Under the pieces are notes generated by a model. That model ran no database searches. It saw only the letters and a program-made list of their open reading frames with translations, and was not told where the DNA came from. This document shows, in pieces, positions 1-9,797 of a stretch of DNA of 64,000 bases (within the stretch, counting starts at the first letter, position 1; each line of letters opens with the position of its first letter). The stretch is from NCBI GenBank assembly GCA_023212725.1, contig JALBYF010000001.1, positions 1-64,000 on the forward strand, written 5' to 3'. Made by a program: the position numbers and the translations under genes. Origin of the DNA: Tranzscheliella williamsii (taxonomy: Eukaryota; Basidiomycota; Ustilaginomycetes; Ustilaginales; Ustilaginaceae).

Positions 1-247
1 TTCAACCTTGATCACTTTTGTTCAGCTCCCAGCTGAAACACCCTCCCTCTCCTTAGGACACAGCTGGCAGCTCAGCCGCTTTGGTCATGTAGGAACCTGT
101 TCCGCGCCCTCTATTGGCTGGTCGAAGTTCTCAGCTACAGACTGTCCGCCCGGATCTCACAGGCTAGGGTTTCAATTAATGCATGAGACAGTGCCCGCTA
201 CCAGGCATGCATTTCAGAGGTTAGACCAAGTTTCCTGGCTTGGCTGA
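1..247. other. left-edge stretch without a recognised gene
   Basis: A short open frame (8-247, plus) exists but has no recognisable domain. If the gene pieces at 431-846 and 1810-3674 are one gene, its N-terminal part (expected to carry the nucleotide-binding loop) would lie here or to the left of the window. I could not see it. Confidence 0.3.
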
Positions 248-377
248 AAAGGGACCCCAAACTCAGTGTTCCCTCTGGGATTTGAACAGGTGACTAACTA
301 GTTCTAATGTTACAGGCCCCAAGCTGGAAGGGCATGCTCCATAGTGCAGCAGCAAAACCACTACACCAACTAGAACA
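248..377 (-). ncRNA. tRNA-like Pol III element (tRNA pseudogene or SINE head)
   Basis: Read on the minus strand, an A-box-like stretch (TAGTTGGTGTAGTGG, about 360-374) and a B-box-like stretch (GTTCAAATCCC, about 279-290) lie about 85 nt apart. The outer ends can pair imperfectly like an acceptor stem (GTTCT near 371-375 with GGAAC near 270-274). A TTTT run on the minus strand at 248-251, just past the 3' end, fits a Pol III terminator. The body is about 30 nt too long for a plain tRNA, the putative anticodon loop lacks U33, and the T stem is poorly paired, so this is not a functional tRNA call. A 10-bp perfect inverted repeat with a 4-nt spacer overlaps the 5' side (364-373 and 378-387). It is best read as a tRNA-derived SINE head or decayed tRNA. 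Confidence 0.45.
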
Positions 378-430
378 CTAGTTGGTGAACCAAGCTTGAT
401 GCGTGCTGAAGAAGGGGCCCTGTAACATAG

Positions 431-846
431 TGCATATGAACGTCAAGCAGCCGCAACCGCTTTCGTCGCCTCGCTCGTCAAGCAACTCGCCCAAGGTACA
501 AAAGAGTCGGTTCCATCCTCATTTTGGCGAACCTGGGCAGTGCCAGCAAGCAGAGATGACTTGACTCAAACTCTCTTCTTCGAGGCCGTTTCCGATGGCA
601 CAAAGAAGCTAATGGTTGCTGACCGCCAGGCCATCCGAGCCATGGAAATGAGCAAGCCTACAATGCAGCAGGCATTGGAAGAACTTTTCCAGCTCTGGTG
701 TCATGAGCCTGCAGTGGCTCTCGCCAAGAAGATCGCCGACACCAACATCATGATACCGTCTGGCTTGCATCCAAGCGCCCAGACTTATTTCAAGAGTATG
801 CCCACGTTGTTCTTGGCCTTCGACGAATCATCGCTTCTCAACGACA
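431..846 (+). pseudogene. N-terminal fragment of NTPase/nuclease-like gene (Walker-B-like part)
   Basis: The frame is open from 426 and stops at 881 if unspliced. An acceptor-like TAG at 428-430 and a good donor GTAAGA at 847 would bound an exon of about 138 codons. It contains helical, coding-like sequence and ends with a hydrophobic strand followed by acidic residues (FLAFDES, near 810-830), which looks like a Walker B strand. I recognise the layout from a large basidiomycete family of hypothetical proteins in which this strand precedes a short linker and then the region found at 1810-3674. No start codon or Walker A loop is visible here. The donor phase does not join cleanly to the downstream piece, and an LTR sits between them, so I treat this as the front of a decayed or interrupted gene. 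The family assignment is from memory. Confidence 0.45.
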
Positions 847-1075
847 GTAAGAACGGTGTTCGTTTGATGCACCTGTGTTAGAACCTGGCTGTGTGTCGGC
901 GAGCCCTATAAGGTGTCGCACGCACGTGATCCCCCTATGATCCTCATTAGAACGAATTCCTTCTCTGCGTCCCACACAGGGAGCGAATTCCTTCCCTGCA
1001 AGAATATGTTCTTTGTTCCCAACGGAATGCAAGTGCACGATGTTCGCCCCTCGCTGGGAAACATCGTCTGCTGTG

Positions 1076-1469
1076 TGTTACGGCCGGTAGGCCGCGTCTC
1101 CAGCATGACCTCACGTGTCCAACCGAAAGGGGGTGGGCGCGCGCGCCGGCCCGTGGCCACGGTAGAACCACCGGCCGATACGATATCCACCTTGGGCACC
1201 TCGTCAGTCTCTTGTTGCGGGGAGCCCACCTGACGTCGCCCTATATAAACGCCCCCTCTTCCCCTGCTCACCCTTGCCCCCGGGTTGTTGAATGTATTTA
1301 GTCTATTGCACAACAGTAGGAGAAGTATACGACCTTGACCCTTGCCAAAGCTGTCATTGATTGACCACTCGTAGCGGTACCACCATCGGCATGCTCCAGC
1401 CTCCGGTGATTCTCCCGCACCTGGCGAATCCACCAGCCACCGGAGGTTGCCAGACCCTGGGGCGTAACA
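1076..1469. mobile_element. solo LTR, Ty3/gypsy-type, with 5-bp target-site duplication
   Basis: The 394-bp element begins TGTTACG and ends CGTAACA, a perfect 7-bp inverted end pair of the TG..CA class. It is flanked on both sides by the 5-bp direct repeat CTGTG (1071-1075 and 1470-1474). Inside there is a TATA box (CTATATAAA near 1241-1249) followed by a pyrimidine-rich stretch, as expected for the U3/R part of an LTR. No internal retrotransposon coding sequence adjoins it, so it is a solo LTR left by recombination. The exact TSD and ends make this call firm; Ty3/gypsy rather than copia is inferred from the end sequence style. Confidence 0.85.
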
Positions 1470-1472
1470 CTG

Positions 1473-1670
1473 TGTTGGACTCCATTGACACACAGGCACT
1501 GGACGAGAGCTACCCCAAGCAGGCTCTCGCCTACTCAGCAGAGACACTCACCATATGCCCACCATTGCGCCTATGGCCCACACTTTGTTCCCCTTATAGC
1601 ACGAAGTGTACATATATAAGCACTATGCCCTCGACCCCTGGTCGAGAGCAATATGTCCATTCTTACAACA
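1473..1670. mobile_element. possible second LTR remnant
   Basis: This 198-bp stretch starts TGTTG and ends CAACA, and has a TATA-like box (TATATAAG at 1613-1620). It abuts and partly overlaps the TSD of the 1076-1469 LTR, which would have inserted at its extreme edge. No target-site duplication is seen, so the call is weak; it may be ordinary intron or spacer. Confidence 0.3.
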
Positions 1671-1809
1671 TCCTTCCTAGCCCCAAGCGTGACGAATGCT
1701 CACCCTGTGAACCGATTGACTCACTTGAGATTTAGTATCAACTTGCATTAGGTAAACTATCGCCGTCTACTGTGAATGTCATATCCTACCAAAGCGCGTT
1801 GACCACCAG

Positions 1810-3674
1810 ATGCACAAGTTTAATAACCTGAGAAGAGTCGTTTTTGCATTTGCTTCCCAAAGCTCTCCTTTGCGGGTATGGGCGATCCTTATCGACACGT
1901 ACTCCGGGATCACGGAGCTAACTGATCCTGAAGACCCTTCAGACCGTCTAGAACATCACGAAACATTGCCACCGTTCGTGACTCTTCCGTTTGATGTGTT
2001 CAAGATCGAGAGCGCTCCTTGCGCTCAAGACTTGTTGCTCATGTCACGCTTGAAGCTCATTGGAAGACCGGTGAGTTCGAGCGTCCCCAAACTGCGATCA
2101 TCCTCGTCGCTTTCTTTCCTCTTATGCATATACGCTTATGCCGCAACGCTCATTTTTCTGTCGGTTTCATCGATTGTTCTTTGCTATAGCTTTGGCAGTC
2201 CACGCCAGACGAAGACGTCATTAGGTACGGCCTCAAGAAGCTACTGTGCAGCAAGCATTTCGACCCATCAAACCACAACCACGTGGTCGCCGTTTTCTCG
2301 AACCGTATATGGCTGGACCTGCTATGCACACAAGCGCCCATCGTCAGCGCAACCGAGCAAAGCGGCCGTAACAGCATACGGCGGCGCCATACAGAACACC
2401 TCTACGCCTATTTCTCTAAGAGCAAGGACAACACGAGCAACCTCGCACGTGAAGGAGTCCGGAGGCATATGCGCATCTTTCGCGGACTAGAAGAACCCAA
2501 GTTCGCCGTCACGACCACGGCCAATGAACCTACATTGGCTCTTGCTGCTATGGAAGCGTTGATGGAGAGCAACAATTGGGAGGTTGCGCTGAGGACGCTC
2601 CTCTCAGAGTTGATCTTTAACGGCGTTCTGCTCGATCGCGGTACTGTGGGCGAGTTCCTATCGCGCCTTGTCTTGATCCTCGCTCGTGACTTCAGCGGTC
2701 CACCAGTCGAACGACCCGACATGCCCGAGCCTGGTCGCGAGAAGGGGCCCCTCACGTCCGGTCTAAGAGTCCCGGCCATATCGTTGGACACATTCCTGAC
2801 AGTGCTCCTAGGCCCCGAATTGGGACTATCCGACGCCGAACACCGCAAAGACTTGCGCGAAAGGGTCGATGATTGCTGGATCAGCTTCACGCAATTCGTT
2901 CCACTCGAAGATCTGTTGCGAGACGGCGTTAATACCAGCACCCTCATGGACGCATGGGGCCGATCGGCTGCTTTACAATGCAGTCCAACGGAAGCAGGCA
3001 TCGATATGATGATCCCTGTGTACCGGGGCAATCTGGAAGAAGTGCTGGACGGACGGAAGTTCACCTATTTTGGCATACAGACGAAGCTTCGCAGGGACAA
3101 GACCACGCCGAAGTGGCATGTCAAACTTCGTCAAGATGTGGTTCACTCGACAGGGAGCGGAGAAGCTGACCGAATTGAGAGGGTAACCTGCAACGTCTGG
3201 GGGCCTCCGTTAATTGACAGCATCGATACGGGTCACCGACCCTTGGTCATCATCATGGATCTCGGGCTGGAGGCGTTACGCGGAAAAACGCAGTCTGCCG
3301 AGTGGTACACCTCCCTACCTGTCTACGACCCACAGGGCTACGTCAAGAAAGCGTTACTTGGACAGGAAAAGGAAACACCTGCTCAAAAGAAGGAGGAACT
3401 TACGAAGAAGATAATGAGCTGGGTCGCTGCCAAGCGACCAGCGGAGGCACGCTTTTGTGCTCTGCACGTCCGGTCTCTGACCACGCAGGCTTATCCCGTA
3501 TTGGGCGAGGTAAGTCAGAACATGGTGCTACTGCAACAGCTTGCTGGAGAGCACGCTTCCCGTGCTCGGGCGCTGCCGGCCTCCACGCAGATGATGAAAG
3601 GCTTCGCCAAGACTTGGAGCCTGCGTGCCAAGGAACAGCGCCTCAGGCTTGCTCATCTTGGCACAGATGCGTAG
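1810..3674 (+). CDS. C-terminal part of a P-loop/PD-(D/E)XK-nuclease-like basidiomycete protein
   Basis: The two exons 1810-2070 and 2190-3674 join in phase 0 across a GT..AG intron (2071-2189), giving 581 aa. The join restores a continuous sequence (..LIGRP|LWQS..) typical of a basidiomycete multi-copy hypothetical family. Near 2999-3086 a hydrophobic strand with Asp (GIDMMIPVY) is followed about 25 residues later by IQTK, which resembles the D...(E/Q)xK signature of the restriction-endonuclease fold; most members as I remember them read QVK here. The N-terminal third would be the C-terminal part of an NTPase module whose Walker-B-like strand lies at 431-846. The ATG at 1810 is the first in frame after a stop at 1753, but it follows an acceptor-like CAG, so it could equally be an internal exon start. 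In basidiomycetes such NTPase-nuclease proteins have been linked to transposon-derived effector or defence proteins (Crinkler-like); that link is inference. It may be a pseudogene. Confidence 0.55.
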
Positions 3675-3879
3675 GGCAGTAGCAAGCGGTTGCTGCCTTT
3701 GCATCGACCATCACGACACTGCAGCCTGTCTTGTTTCCACTTGCATTCTCAGTTTCACATCGATGTACTTCACAGATCTTTCTTCTATTCGATGTAGGTA
3801 CACGATCATGGCAACGGCTTTGTACGCCAGAATGTTTGAGTCTCTTTTCTGCCTGGTTTTCGGGAGTCACAATCACAGT

Positions 3880-4055
3880 GGAAGTGTGAGTGTGGGGTTA
3901 GCGGGAGTCACAGTGTGAGTGTGAGTGTGAGTAGCGAGTGTTATGTTTGATGTAAAGAAATGCAAACGGCTTTTTTGGACGATTGTGCAACTGTGCCTCC
4001 ACACTTTGAAGCATACAACAAAGAAGTGCGAGCGTGAGTGTGAGTAATATGACAG
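3880..4055. repeat. GTGTGAG short tandem repeats upstream of NIF3
   Basis: The 3675-4091 intergenic stretch carries imperfect GTGTGAG/GTGAGT units around 3886-3940 and again around 4030-4047. Nothing else is recognisable. Similar GTGA/TCAC units occur in the SOD2 and Pol III subunit promoters in this window. Confidence 0.6.
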
Positions 4056-4091
4056 GGCGAGGCCGCCGATGTCGGTCAACACACGACATCT

Positions 4092-5380
4092 ATGAGCTCC
4101 CTACTGTCAAGGACCTTCCGCCGTCACCATCTTTGCCTTCGGTACGGTTATCTTGGTAGACAAGACGTGCAGCTTAGAGTGTCGGTGCCCCATCTTCGTA
4201 CCAACATGACTCAACCCAACTGGCGCATCACTGAGTCGGTGCAGGCGAATCCGATCCTGGCATGCACCATGATGGCTATGGACAAGATCGCCCCTTTGCA
4301 GCTGGCCGAGACATCGTTCGACAACGTCGGTGTGCTGCTGCAAGCGCCCAGAGCTGCCGAGTCGATCGGGCAGAAGGAAGGTGTCATGTTGGCCATCGAT
4401 CTGACAACAGATGTCTGCAACGAGATACTCTCGTCCGCCGAAAACATCAAGGTAGCGCTCGTCTATCACCCAATCATCTTCCGCGGGTTGAAGTCGATTA
4501 CCTTTGCGGACCCGCAGCAGACAAGCTTGTTGAGGCTGGCCGCAGCAGGAGTCAGCGTCTACTGCCCACACACCAGTCTGGATGCTACTCCCGGTGGGAT
4601 TAACGACTGGCTCGGCATGGTCGTCAGCTCCAAGCGCCCATTTGCGCAGCTTGAGCAGATGGAAAACATCCAAGCACTTCGAAACAACGCCTACCCTGTA
4701 TTGAGCCCAAGCAAAAACGTCCCCGATGGATACAAGGCGGCTGGTATGGGCAGGCTGATCAAGCTAGATTCTCCAGCTTCCTTCCAAGAGATCGTGCAGA
4801 GGGTCAAACAGAATTTGGACCTCGCACACGTCCAAGGCTGCAAGGCTTCCGACAAACCTATCTCTACTATTGCTGTCTGCGCCGGATCTGGTTCCAGCGT
4901 GTTCTCCGGCGTCGAGGCGGACCTCTGTAAGCTGCGTCCTGACATCGCCCGCGGCCCGAGATCGACCACTAACCCGTTCTGCTCTCTTTGCGGCACATCA
5001 GATCTCACTGGCGAGCTGTCCCATGTAAGTGGCTCGACGGACAGTAGACACCGCCCTCGTTATTGTGGTCTCGAGCTGAGTTTTCCTCTGGCGCTACACA
5101 CAGCACGAGATTCTGGCGTACAAAGCGGCAGGTGCCTCTGTCATTGTAACGAATCACACCAACACAGAAAGGTAAGCTATGGTAGTGTCTGCCAGCCAAC
5201 CGCACAACATAGCTCCTGCTAACACCAAGCCTTATTCCTGTGCTTTACGGTGGCTCGATTCTGTTCGTCCATAGGAAATACCTGCGGGACGTGCTCCAGC
5301 ACTGGCTGCGTCACGAACTGCCGCAAGAATACAGCGTCTCGGTCTCGCAATCAGATCGAGATCCGCTTTCGGTCATGTAG
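4092..5380 (+). CDS. NIF3: NIF3 family (GTP cyclohydrolase I type 2-like) protein
   Basis: Four exons, 4092-4926, 5002-5024, 5104-5171 and 5275-5380, give 343 aa. The joins rebuild the conserved NIF3 C-terminal block (..GVEADLYLTGELSHHE..), which supports the 23-nt second exon. Family features are a YHP near residue 126, HTSLD near 160-164 and the SHHE motif near 286-288, positions that hold the dinuclear metal ligands in characterised members. The first 38 residues are Arg-rich and nearly free of acidic residues, like a mitochondrial presequence; a second ATG at 4206 would give a 305-aa form of the usual family length. The biochemical role of NIF3 proteins is poorly defined; yeast Nif3 is reported as mitochondrial or cytosolic. 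A MITE lies 164 bp past the stop. Confidence 0.88.
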
Positions 5381-5544
5381 ATTCTCTTTGCTATCCTACC
5401 GTAGAGCCTGTCGACCCGCTCCTTGCTTGTTGCTGTCGTTGCTGCACTTGCATCCTCAACGCAGCCTGATGTAGCTGTGACGCTTGACCTCAAGATTGGC
5501 ATCTCGCATCTTAACACGCTGACAGAGATGCCAGAGGTGAACAG

Positions 5545-5895
5545 GGGAGTTGATATAATCACGGTATGTTTTTATGGAATCACGCAAATTCCCGATCGAG
5601 CGCGGTGAGATCTCTTCTGGAACAAGAAAGATGATCTCCTACATGGCTTTGAACGGCAACTCATTGACACTATCGGGATGTCACTTGATTACCGCAGAGG
5701 GTCATACGAGAGAGTCTTGGACTCTTGAAAGTATCATGCTCCTTGTTCACGTACTCTGTGGATATCGCACGTTCACGCCTAGTCATCACAAGTTTGATGT
5801 TACATTTGAGTAACAGCCCGCGAAGGGGTTGTGCGCGATCGCTATCGGGAAAATGCGTGAGTCCATCAAAATATGCCGTGATTATATCAACGCCC
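5545..5895. mobile_element. Mutator-type MITE with terminal inverted repeats and 9-bp TSD
   Basis: This 351-bp element has inverted ends of about 53 bp (5545-5597 against 5843-5895) with roughly 8 mismatches; they start GGGAGTTGATATAATC and GGGCGTTGATATAATC. It is flanked by the exact 9-bp direct repeat GGTGAACAG (5536-5544 and 5896-5904). Long TIRs plus a 9-bp TSD are the hallmark of Mutator-like elements. The interior has no open frame of note, so it is non-autonomous. It lies between NIF3 and ERV41; otherwise 5381-6162 shows nothing beyond presumed UTR and promoter sequence. Confidence 0.85.
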
Positions 5896-6162
5896 GGTGA
5901 ACAGACATGTGAGGAATGATCTAACATGGAATATGGTTAGGTGGAACGCTGGCGCATATGAACTCGCTTCTTAGATTGGGCGTACATCATCTTCGCTCGT
6001 CCCTCCCCGCTCAGCTTCTTCCTCGTTGATCGTTCACTGCGTCGGCCTACGATCTCTGCGCCGCTCCGCCGCCCTTTGGCCACATGGTAGAGGATCTGCC
6101 TGCTCTTTGACCCATCACTGTTCTCGTTGGTCGTATTCCGTTCTGGTTCACCGACAATCGCG

Positions 6163-7522
6163 ATGGCGGAACTTATCGACTCGCTCGACAAGTTGCCCAA
6201 GATACGTCAATTCGATGCGTTTCCTAAAACACAGTCTATATATACGCAGCGTTCGTCCAGGGGCGGGGTGTTGACGATACTCTCTACGGTTACGCTTCTT
6301 TTCCTGCTATGGACGGAGCTGTCCAGCTTTCTGTACGGCGAGCGCGCCTACTCGTTCGCCGTGGACAGCCAGCTGCAGTCGACGATGCAGATCAACATGG
6401 ACATGACCGTCGCGATGAAGTGCCACTACCTCACCATCGATGTGCGCGATGCTGTTGGTGACCGGCTGCACGTGTCCGAGTCCGAGTTCTCCAAGGACGG
6501 CACCACTTTTGAGATCGGCCACGCAGACCGTCTCGACGCCATGCCGCGCCAGGAGGTCTCGGCGGAAAAGGCCATCAACGCGGCGCGCAAGCGTCCCTCG
6601 CCGTTCTACCGCAAGAAGCCGCAAAACAAAAAGTTCAGCAAGCAGATGGCCTTCCGTAAGACCGCGCATCTCGTCCCCGATGGCCCGGCTTGCCGCATCT
6701 ATGGCAGCATGGAGGTCAAGCGCGTCACCGGAAACCTGCACATCACCACGCTCGGCCATGGCTACCTGAGCATGGAGCACACCGACCACAAGCTCATGAA
6801 CCTCAGCCACGTCATTCACGAGTTCAGCTTCGGCCCGTACTTCCCCGAGATTTCTCAACCGCTCGATTCATCGGTCGAGATTACCAAAAAGCGTAAGTGT
6901 ACCCTGCCTGGCTGCCTTTCCATAGTGTGCGCGCTGTCTAGACTCGGGGTGCCGTGCTGACGACGTGCGTAATGGCACTGTCTTTGGGTTTTTGACAGAC
7001 TTTACCGTGTTCCAGTACTTTATCTCGGTGGTGCCTACGCTGTTTGTGGATGCGCGGTCGCGGCAGCTGCACACGCATCAGTACTCGGTCACAGACTACG
7101 CGCGCCAGATCGAGCACGGCAAGGGGGTGCCGGGTGTCTTTATCAAGTACGACATGGAGCCGCTGCAGATGACCATCCGGGAGCGGTCGGTGTCGTTGGT
7201 CCAGTTTCTCGTGCGGCTTGCCGGTGTGCTCGGTGGGGTGTGGGTCTGTTTGGGCTATGCGTTCCGCGTGGCCAATCGGCTGACGCACCTCGCTGCCACG
7301 GCCGCCACCGCACGCGACAGCCCCGAGTCGTACGCCGCCAGCTATGGCTACACCCAGCGCCCCGCCGACCCCCGCGCCTCCCACCCCGCCTGGCTGCCCG
7401 CCTCTGACGCCGTCGACGCGCTCAAGAACAAATGGGCCAACCTCAACACCGGCCGCCCAAGCCACCGCAAGGTCGACAGCGTCCAGCAGCGCATCCTCTC
7501 CGAGGAAGGCAGGGCCTACTGA
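6163..7522 (+). CDS. ERV41: ER-Golgi vesicle protein Erv41 (ERGIC2 family)
   Basis: Two exons, 6163-6892 and 6999-7522, give 417 aa; the GTAAGT..CAG intron joins to read KKHFTVFQYF. The N-terminus (LDKLPKIRQFDAFPKT) and first membrane segment (about residues 34-57), a large lumenal domain with GPACRIYG and GHGYLS motifs, EFSFGPYFP..PLD, and a second membrane segment (about 308-332) give the ERGIC2/Erv41 layout. The paired-cysteine loop typical of Erv46 is absent, so I assign Erv41 rather than Erv46. In yeast Erv41 forms a complex with Erv46 in COPII/COPI vesicles and retrieves ER residents. The C-terminal cytosolic tail (about 80 residues) is longer than in yeast. An upstream in-frame extension from 6127 uses no better context; ATG at 6163 matches the family start. 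Confidence 0.9.
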
Positions 7523-7754
7523 CCCCGCCAACCCTGCCTGCACCTTGCCCTCTGCCCACCTCGCACTTCTTGTTTGCGTCAGACCTGCTCACGGCGGCGC
7601 TGGCGTTGGTTCAGCGATCCGAGCGAATCAGAAGCCGCGACGGCAGGGACGAGAACGGCGGATGTGGAGTCACATTGCTGAGAGGGAGATTAATTGTACA
7701 TGCATGCCAAGGGAAGGGAGCGGGTGCGGGCTCAGGAAGCGAGGGGATGGGGGC

Positions 7755-8954
7755 TCAGGCGACGATCGCGGCGTCGAGGCCGCGCGTTTCGAGGTGGTCG
7801 AGCGACTTGCGGAGGGTGGCGATCTTGGCGCGTAGCGTCTTGACGGCCTCGGGAAGCAGGTTCTGCGGGGGGATGATGCCGGTGCTCTCCATGTCGAAGA
7901 GGAAGTGGTCGCGGACGCGGCCGAGCTTGATCTTGTGCTCGAAGTCGGCATGGCGGAGGACCTCGCGGGCGATGGTGTCCTTGCGGGCGTCCTGGACAAA
8001 GACCTGCCGCGCGCCCGCCGGCCCGCGCACGCCGATGACGCCGTTGGGAAAGCAGGCAACGAAGCGGTCCACGTGCTCGTCCGGGATCGGCTGCGTGATC
8101 TGGATGTGCGGAAGCAGGCGATAGGTGGCGGTGGCGACCGGACTAAACTTGGCGTGGTCCTTGCCAATCCCCTTCTCGCAGTGGAGCTCCAGGTCGAGCT
8201 CCTGCCCGGGCCGCAGCTTAGCAATCAGGATCCGGTCGTGAACGGGCCGGGGCGGCGCATCAGCAAAGTCCTCCTCCTGCGCGCCCTTGGGATCCCACAC
8301 GATCTGATCCGAGTAAACGTGGTGGCCAATGTAGAGCTTGTCCGGGTCGGTTTCGCCACGAACGGCGTCGCGATTGCGCTCGCACTTGGCCTTGAGATGG
8401 AAGACGACGGTATTGCTGTCGTCTGCATCGTCGCCGGGCATGCGCATCGACACCTTATCCGGATTGATCGCCAATGGGACCAGCCCCAGACGGTGGGATA
8501 GCACTTCGTCTTGGATGATCGAGGTGTTGTTCCAGATATAGACGTGCTCGATGGCGACAGTGGGCACTTCCGCCATCAGCACCCGCCGGACGGCGTTGGC
8601 GATCGAAGCATCGACGCCGATCAGATCAAATTCGCACTGCGCATCGGAAAGACGGGTGACGATCACCTTGAGACTATCGTGCAGGCTGGCGAGCGAAAAG
8701 GAGTTGGCCTCGCCCGGATGGTGGAGCGGGAAGTCGGTATTGGCGACCGAGCCGACGCGTTCCGGCAGGATCTCGACCAGGCGGCGCTGGTCGACAGGCG
8801 CCGACGTCGACGACGACGCAATGATTTCGGCTGCTTGTGGGTCGTTGGCAAGGCTCCCTGACGCTGGCGCGCTGGGCGAGATATCGATCTCCATAGGCTG
8901 TTCTGTGGATGGCGCCGTGGCGCGGGAAGCTTTCTTGGATCCCTTTGGCGGCAT
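7755..8954 (-). CDS. RPC40: RNA polymerase I and III subunit AC40
   Basis: A single exon of 399 aa. It carries the Rpb3/RpoA-type dimerisation signature (FDLIGVDASIANAVRRVLMAEVP, broken here as a conserved block near residues 112-135) followed by a block ending GLVPL, and a C-terminal segment (NLLPEAVKTLRAKI) typical of RPAC1. It dimerises with AC19 and nucleates assembly of Pol I and Pol III. Length is slightly above the yeast protein (335 aa) because of a low-complexity N-terminal extension of about 60 residues. It is divergent from the otubain gene across 843 bp. The window also encodes the second-largest Pol III subunit. Confidence 0.93.
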   Translation of the reverse strand: MPPKGSKKASRATAPSTEQPMEIDISPSAPASGSLANDPQAAEIIASSSTSAPVDQRRLVEILPERVGSVANTDFPLHHPGEANSFSLASLHDSLKVIVTRLSDAQCEFDLIGVDASIANAVRRVLMAEVPTVAIEHVYIWNNTSIIQDEVLSHRLGLVPLAINPDKVSMRMPGDDADDSNTVVFHLKAKCERNRDAVRGETDPDKLYIGHHVYSDQIVWDPKGAQEEDFADAPPRPVHDRILIAKLRPGQELDLELHCEKGIGKDHAKFSPVATATYRLLPHIQITQPIPDEHVDRFVACFPNGVIGVRGPAGARQVFVQDARKDTIAREVLRHADFEHKIKLGRVRDHFLFDMESTGIIPPQNLLPEAVKTLRAKIATLRKSLDHLETRGLDAAIVA

Positions 8955-9797
8955 GGTGCTCTATACTGTGACCCCCTCTCCTCTATGCTAATGTCCCTGG
9001 GCAGACGACCTGACAGTATGCTGAGTGAGTGGTAGTAGCGACTGGGCGAGACAAGATGATGAGCTTGGGTCATGTCTCCACAGCTTGCCTTGTCAAAAGC
9101 CGGGATAAAAAATTCCATTTGAGTGGCACGTAAGCCCGTTCATATTCATTTCCATGTCCCGACTTCCAAGCTTTGTTTTTGGTTTCCAGTTTACTCGTAC
9201 GCATCTCGAAGCGCGATATTATATTACTTGTCGTCTTTCCGCTTGCCAGATGGAAGGTTCTATTAGACACTACAACGCTGCGTCGCCACACCGAGTGAGA
9301 AATACAAAACTAGACACAGTCCGTTATTTCAGCGGTACTGGAAAGTTCCTTACCTGTCTATATCGGAGCGGAGGGGTTGCATGCTTAGCTTGTTAGAGGA
9401 TGATAAATTACAATTACAAGAGGCGCAGATTTGTAATAGGCTGTTCGTTAGATCGTTGAAAGCCATGGATAAAGGCTGACGTCGAAGGTTGAACGGACCA
9501 CATCTGCTCGTCCTATTCCACAGTTGATGGCTCAGCCTCGCACCGCCCATCAACGTCAACTCCTTCCACCATCTCGCCGCCGTCTTTGCATTGCACCGCT
9601 ACTCTTCTACGCGCCTACCAGCTGGCTAAACTATATACACCATAGTAGACGTCCTACCGTCGCTTTCATTGCTTGTACCGCACCTGAATCTCGAGCTGGC
9701 CGCGCGGCATCCATTGTCAGCCTTTCGCCGTCGGACTTTCGATACCACGCCGTGGCGGTCAATCTGCCTTGCTAGCGTACAGCAATCACAGCCCAAC
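8955..9797. promoter_or_regulatory. divergent promoter region RPC40/otubain
   Basis: 843 bp between two start codons. It holds A/T-rich patches (GATATTATATTA near 9211-9223) and a TATA-like CTATATACA near 9630 upstream of otubain. No RNA gene or repeat recognised. Confidence 0.4.

Larger units (their letters stand above)
847..1809. other. non-coding gap between two gene pieces
   Basis: It contains the solo LTR, a possible second LTR remnant, and an imperfect direct repeat (GAATTCCTTCTCTGC / GAATTCCTTCCCTGC, near 954-1000). The flanks of the LTR do not give a continuous reading frame joining the pieces at 431-846 and 1810-3674. Confidence 0.5.

Noticed and set aside
248..377. Functional tRNA gene
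   Set aside because: Too long for a tRNA, no U33 in the anticodon loop, unpaired T stem; kept as a tRNA-like element only.
847..1751. A single intron joining 431-846 to a downstream exon starting at 1752 or 1810
   Set aside because: Phases do not agree, and the frame at 1753 is a stop; the pieces cannot be joined cleanly.
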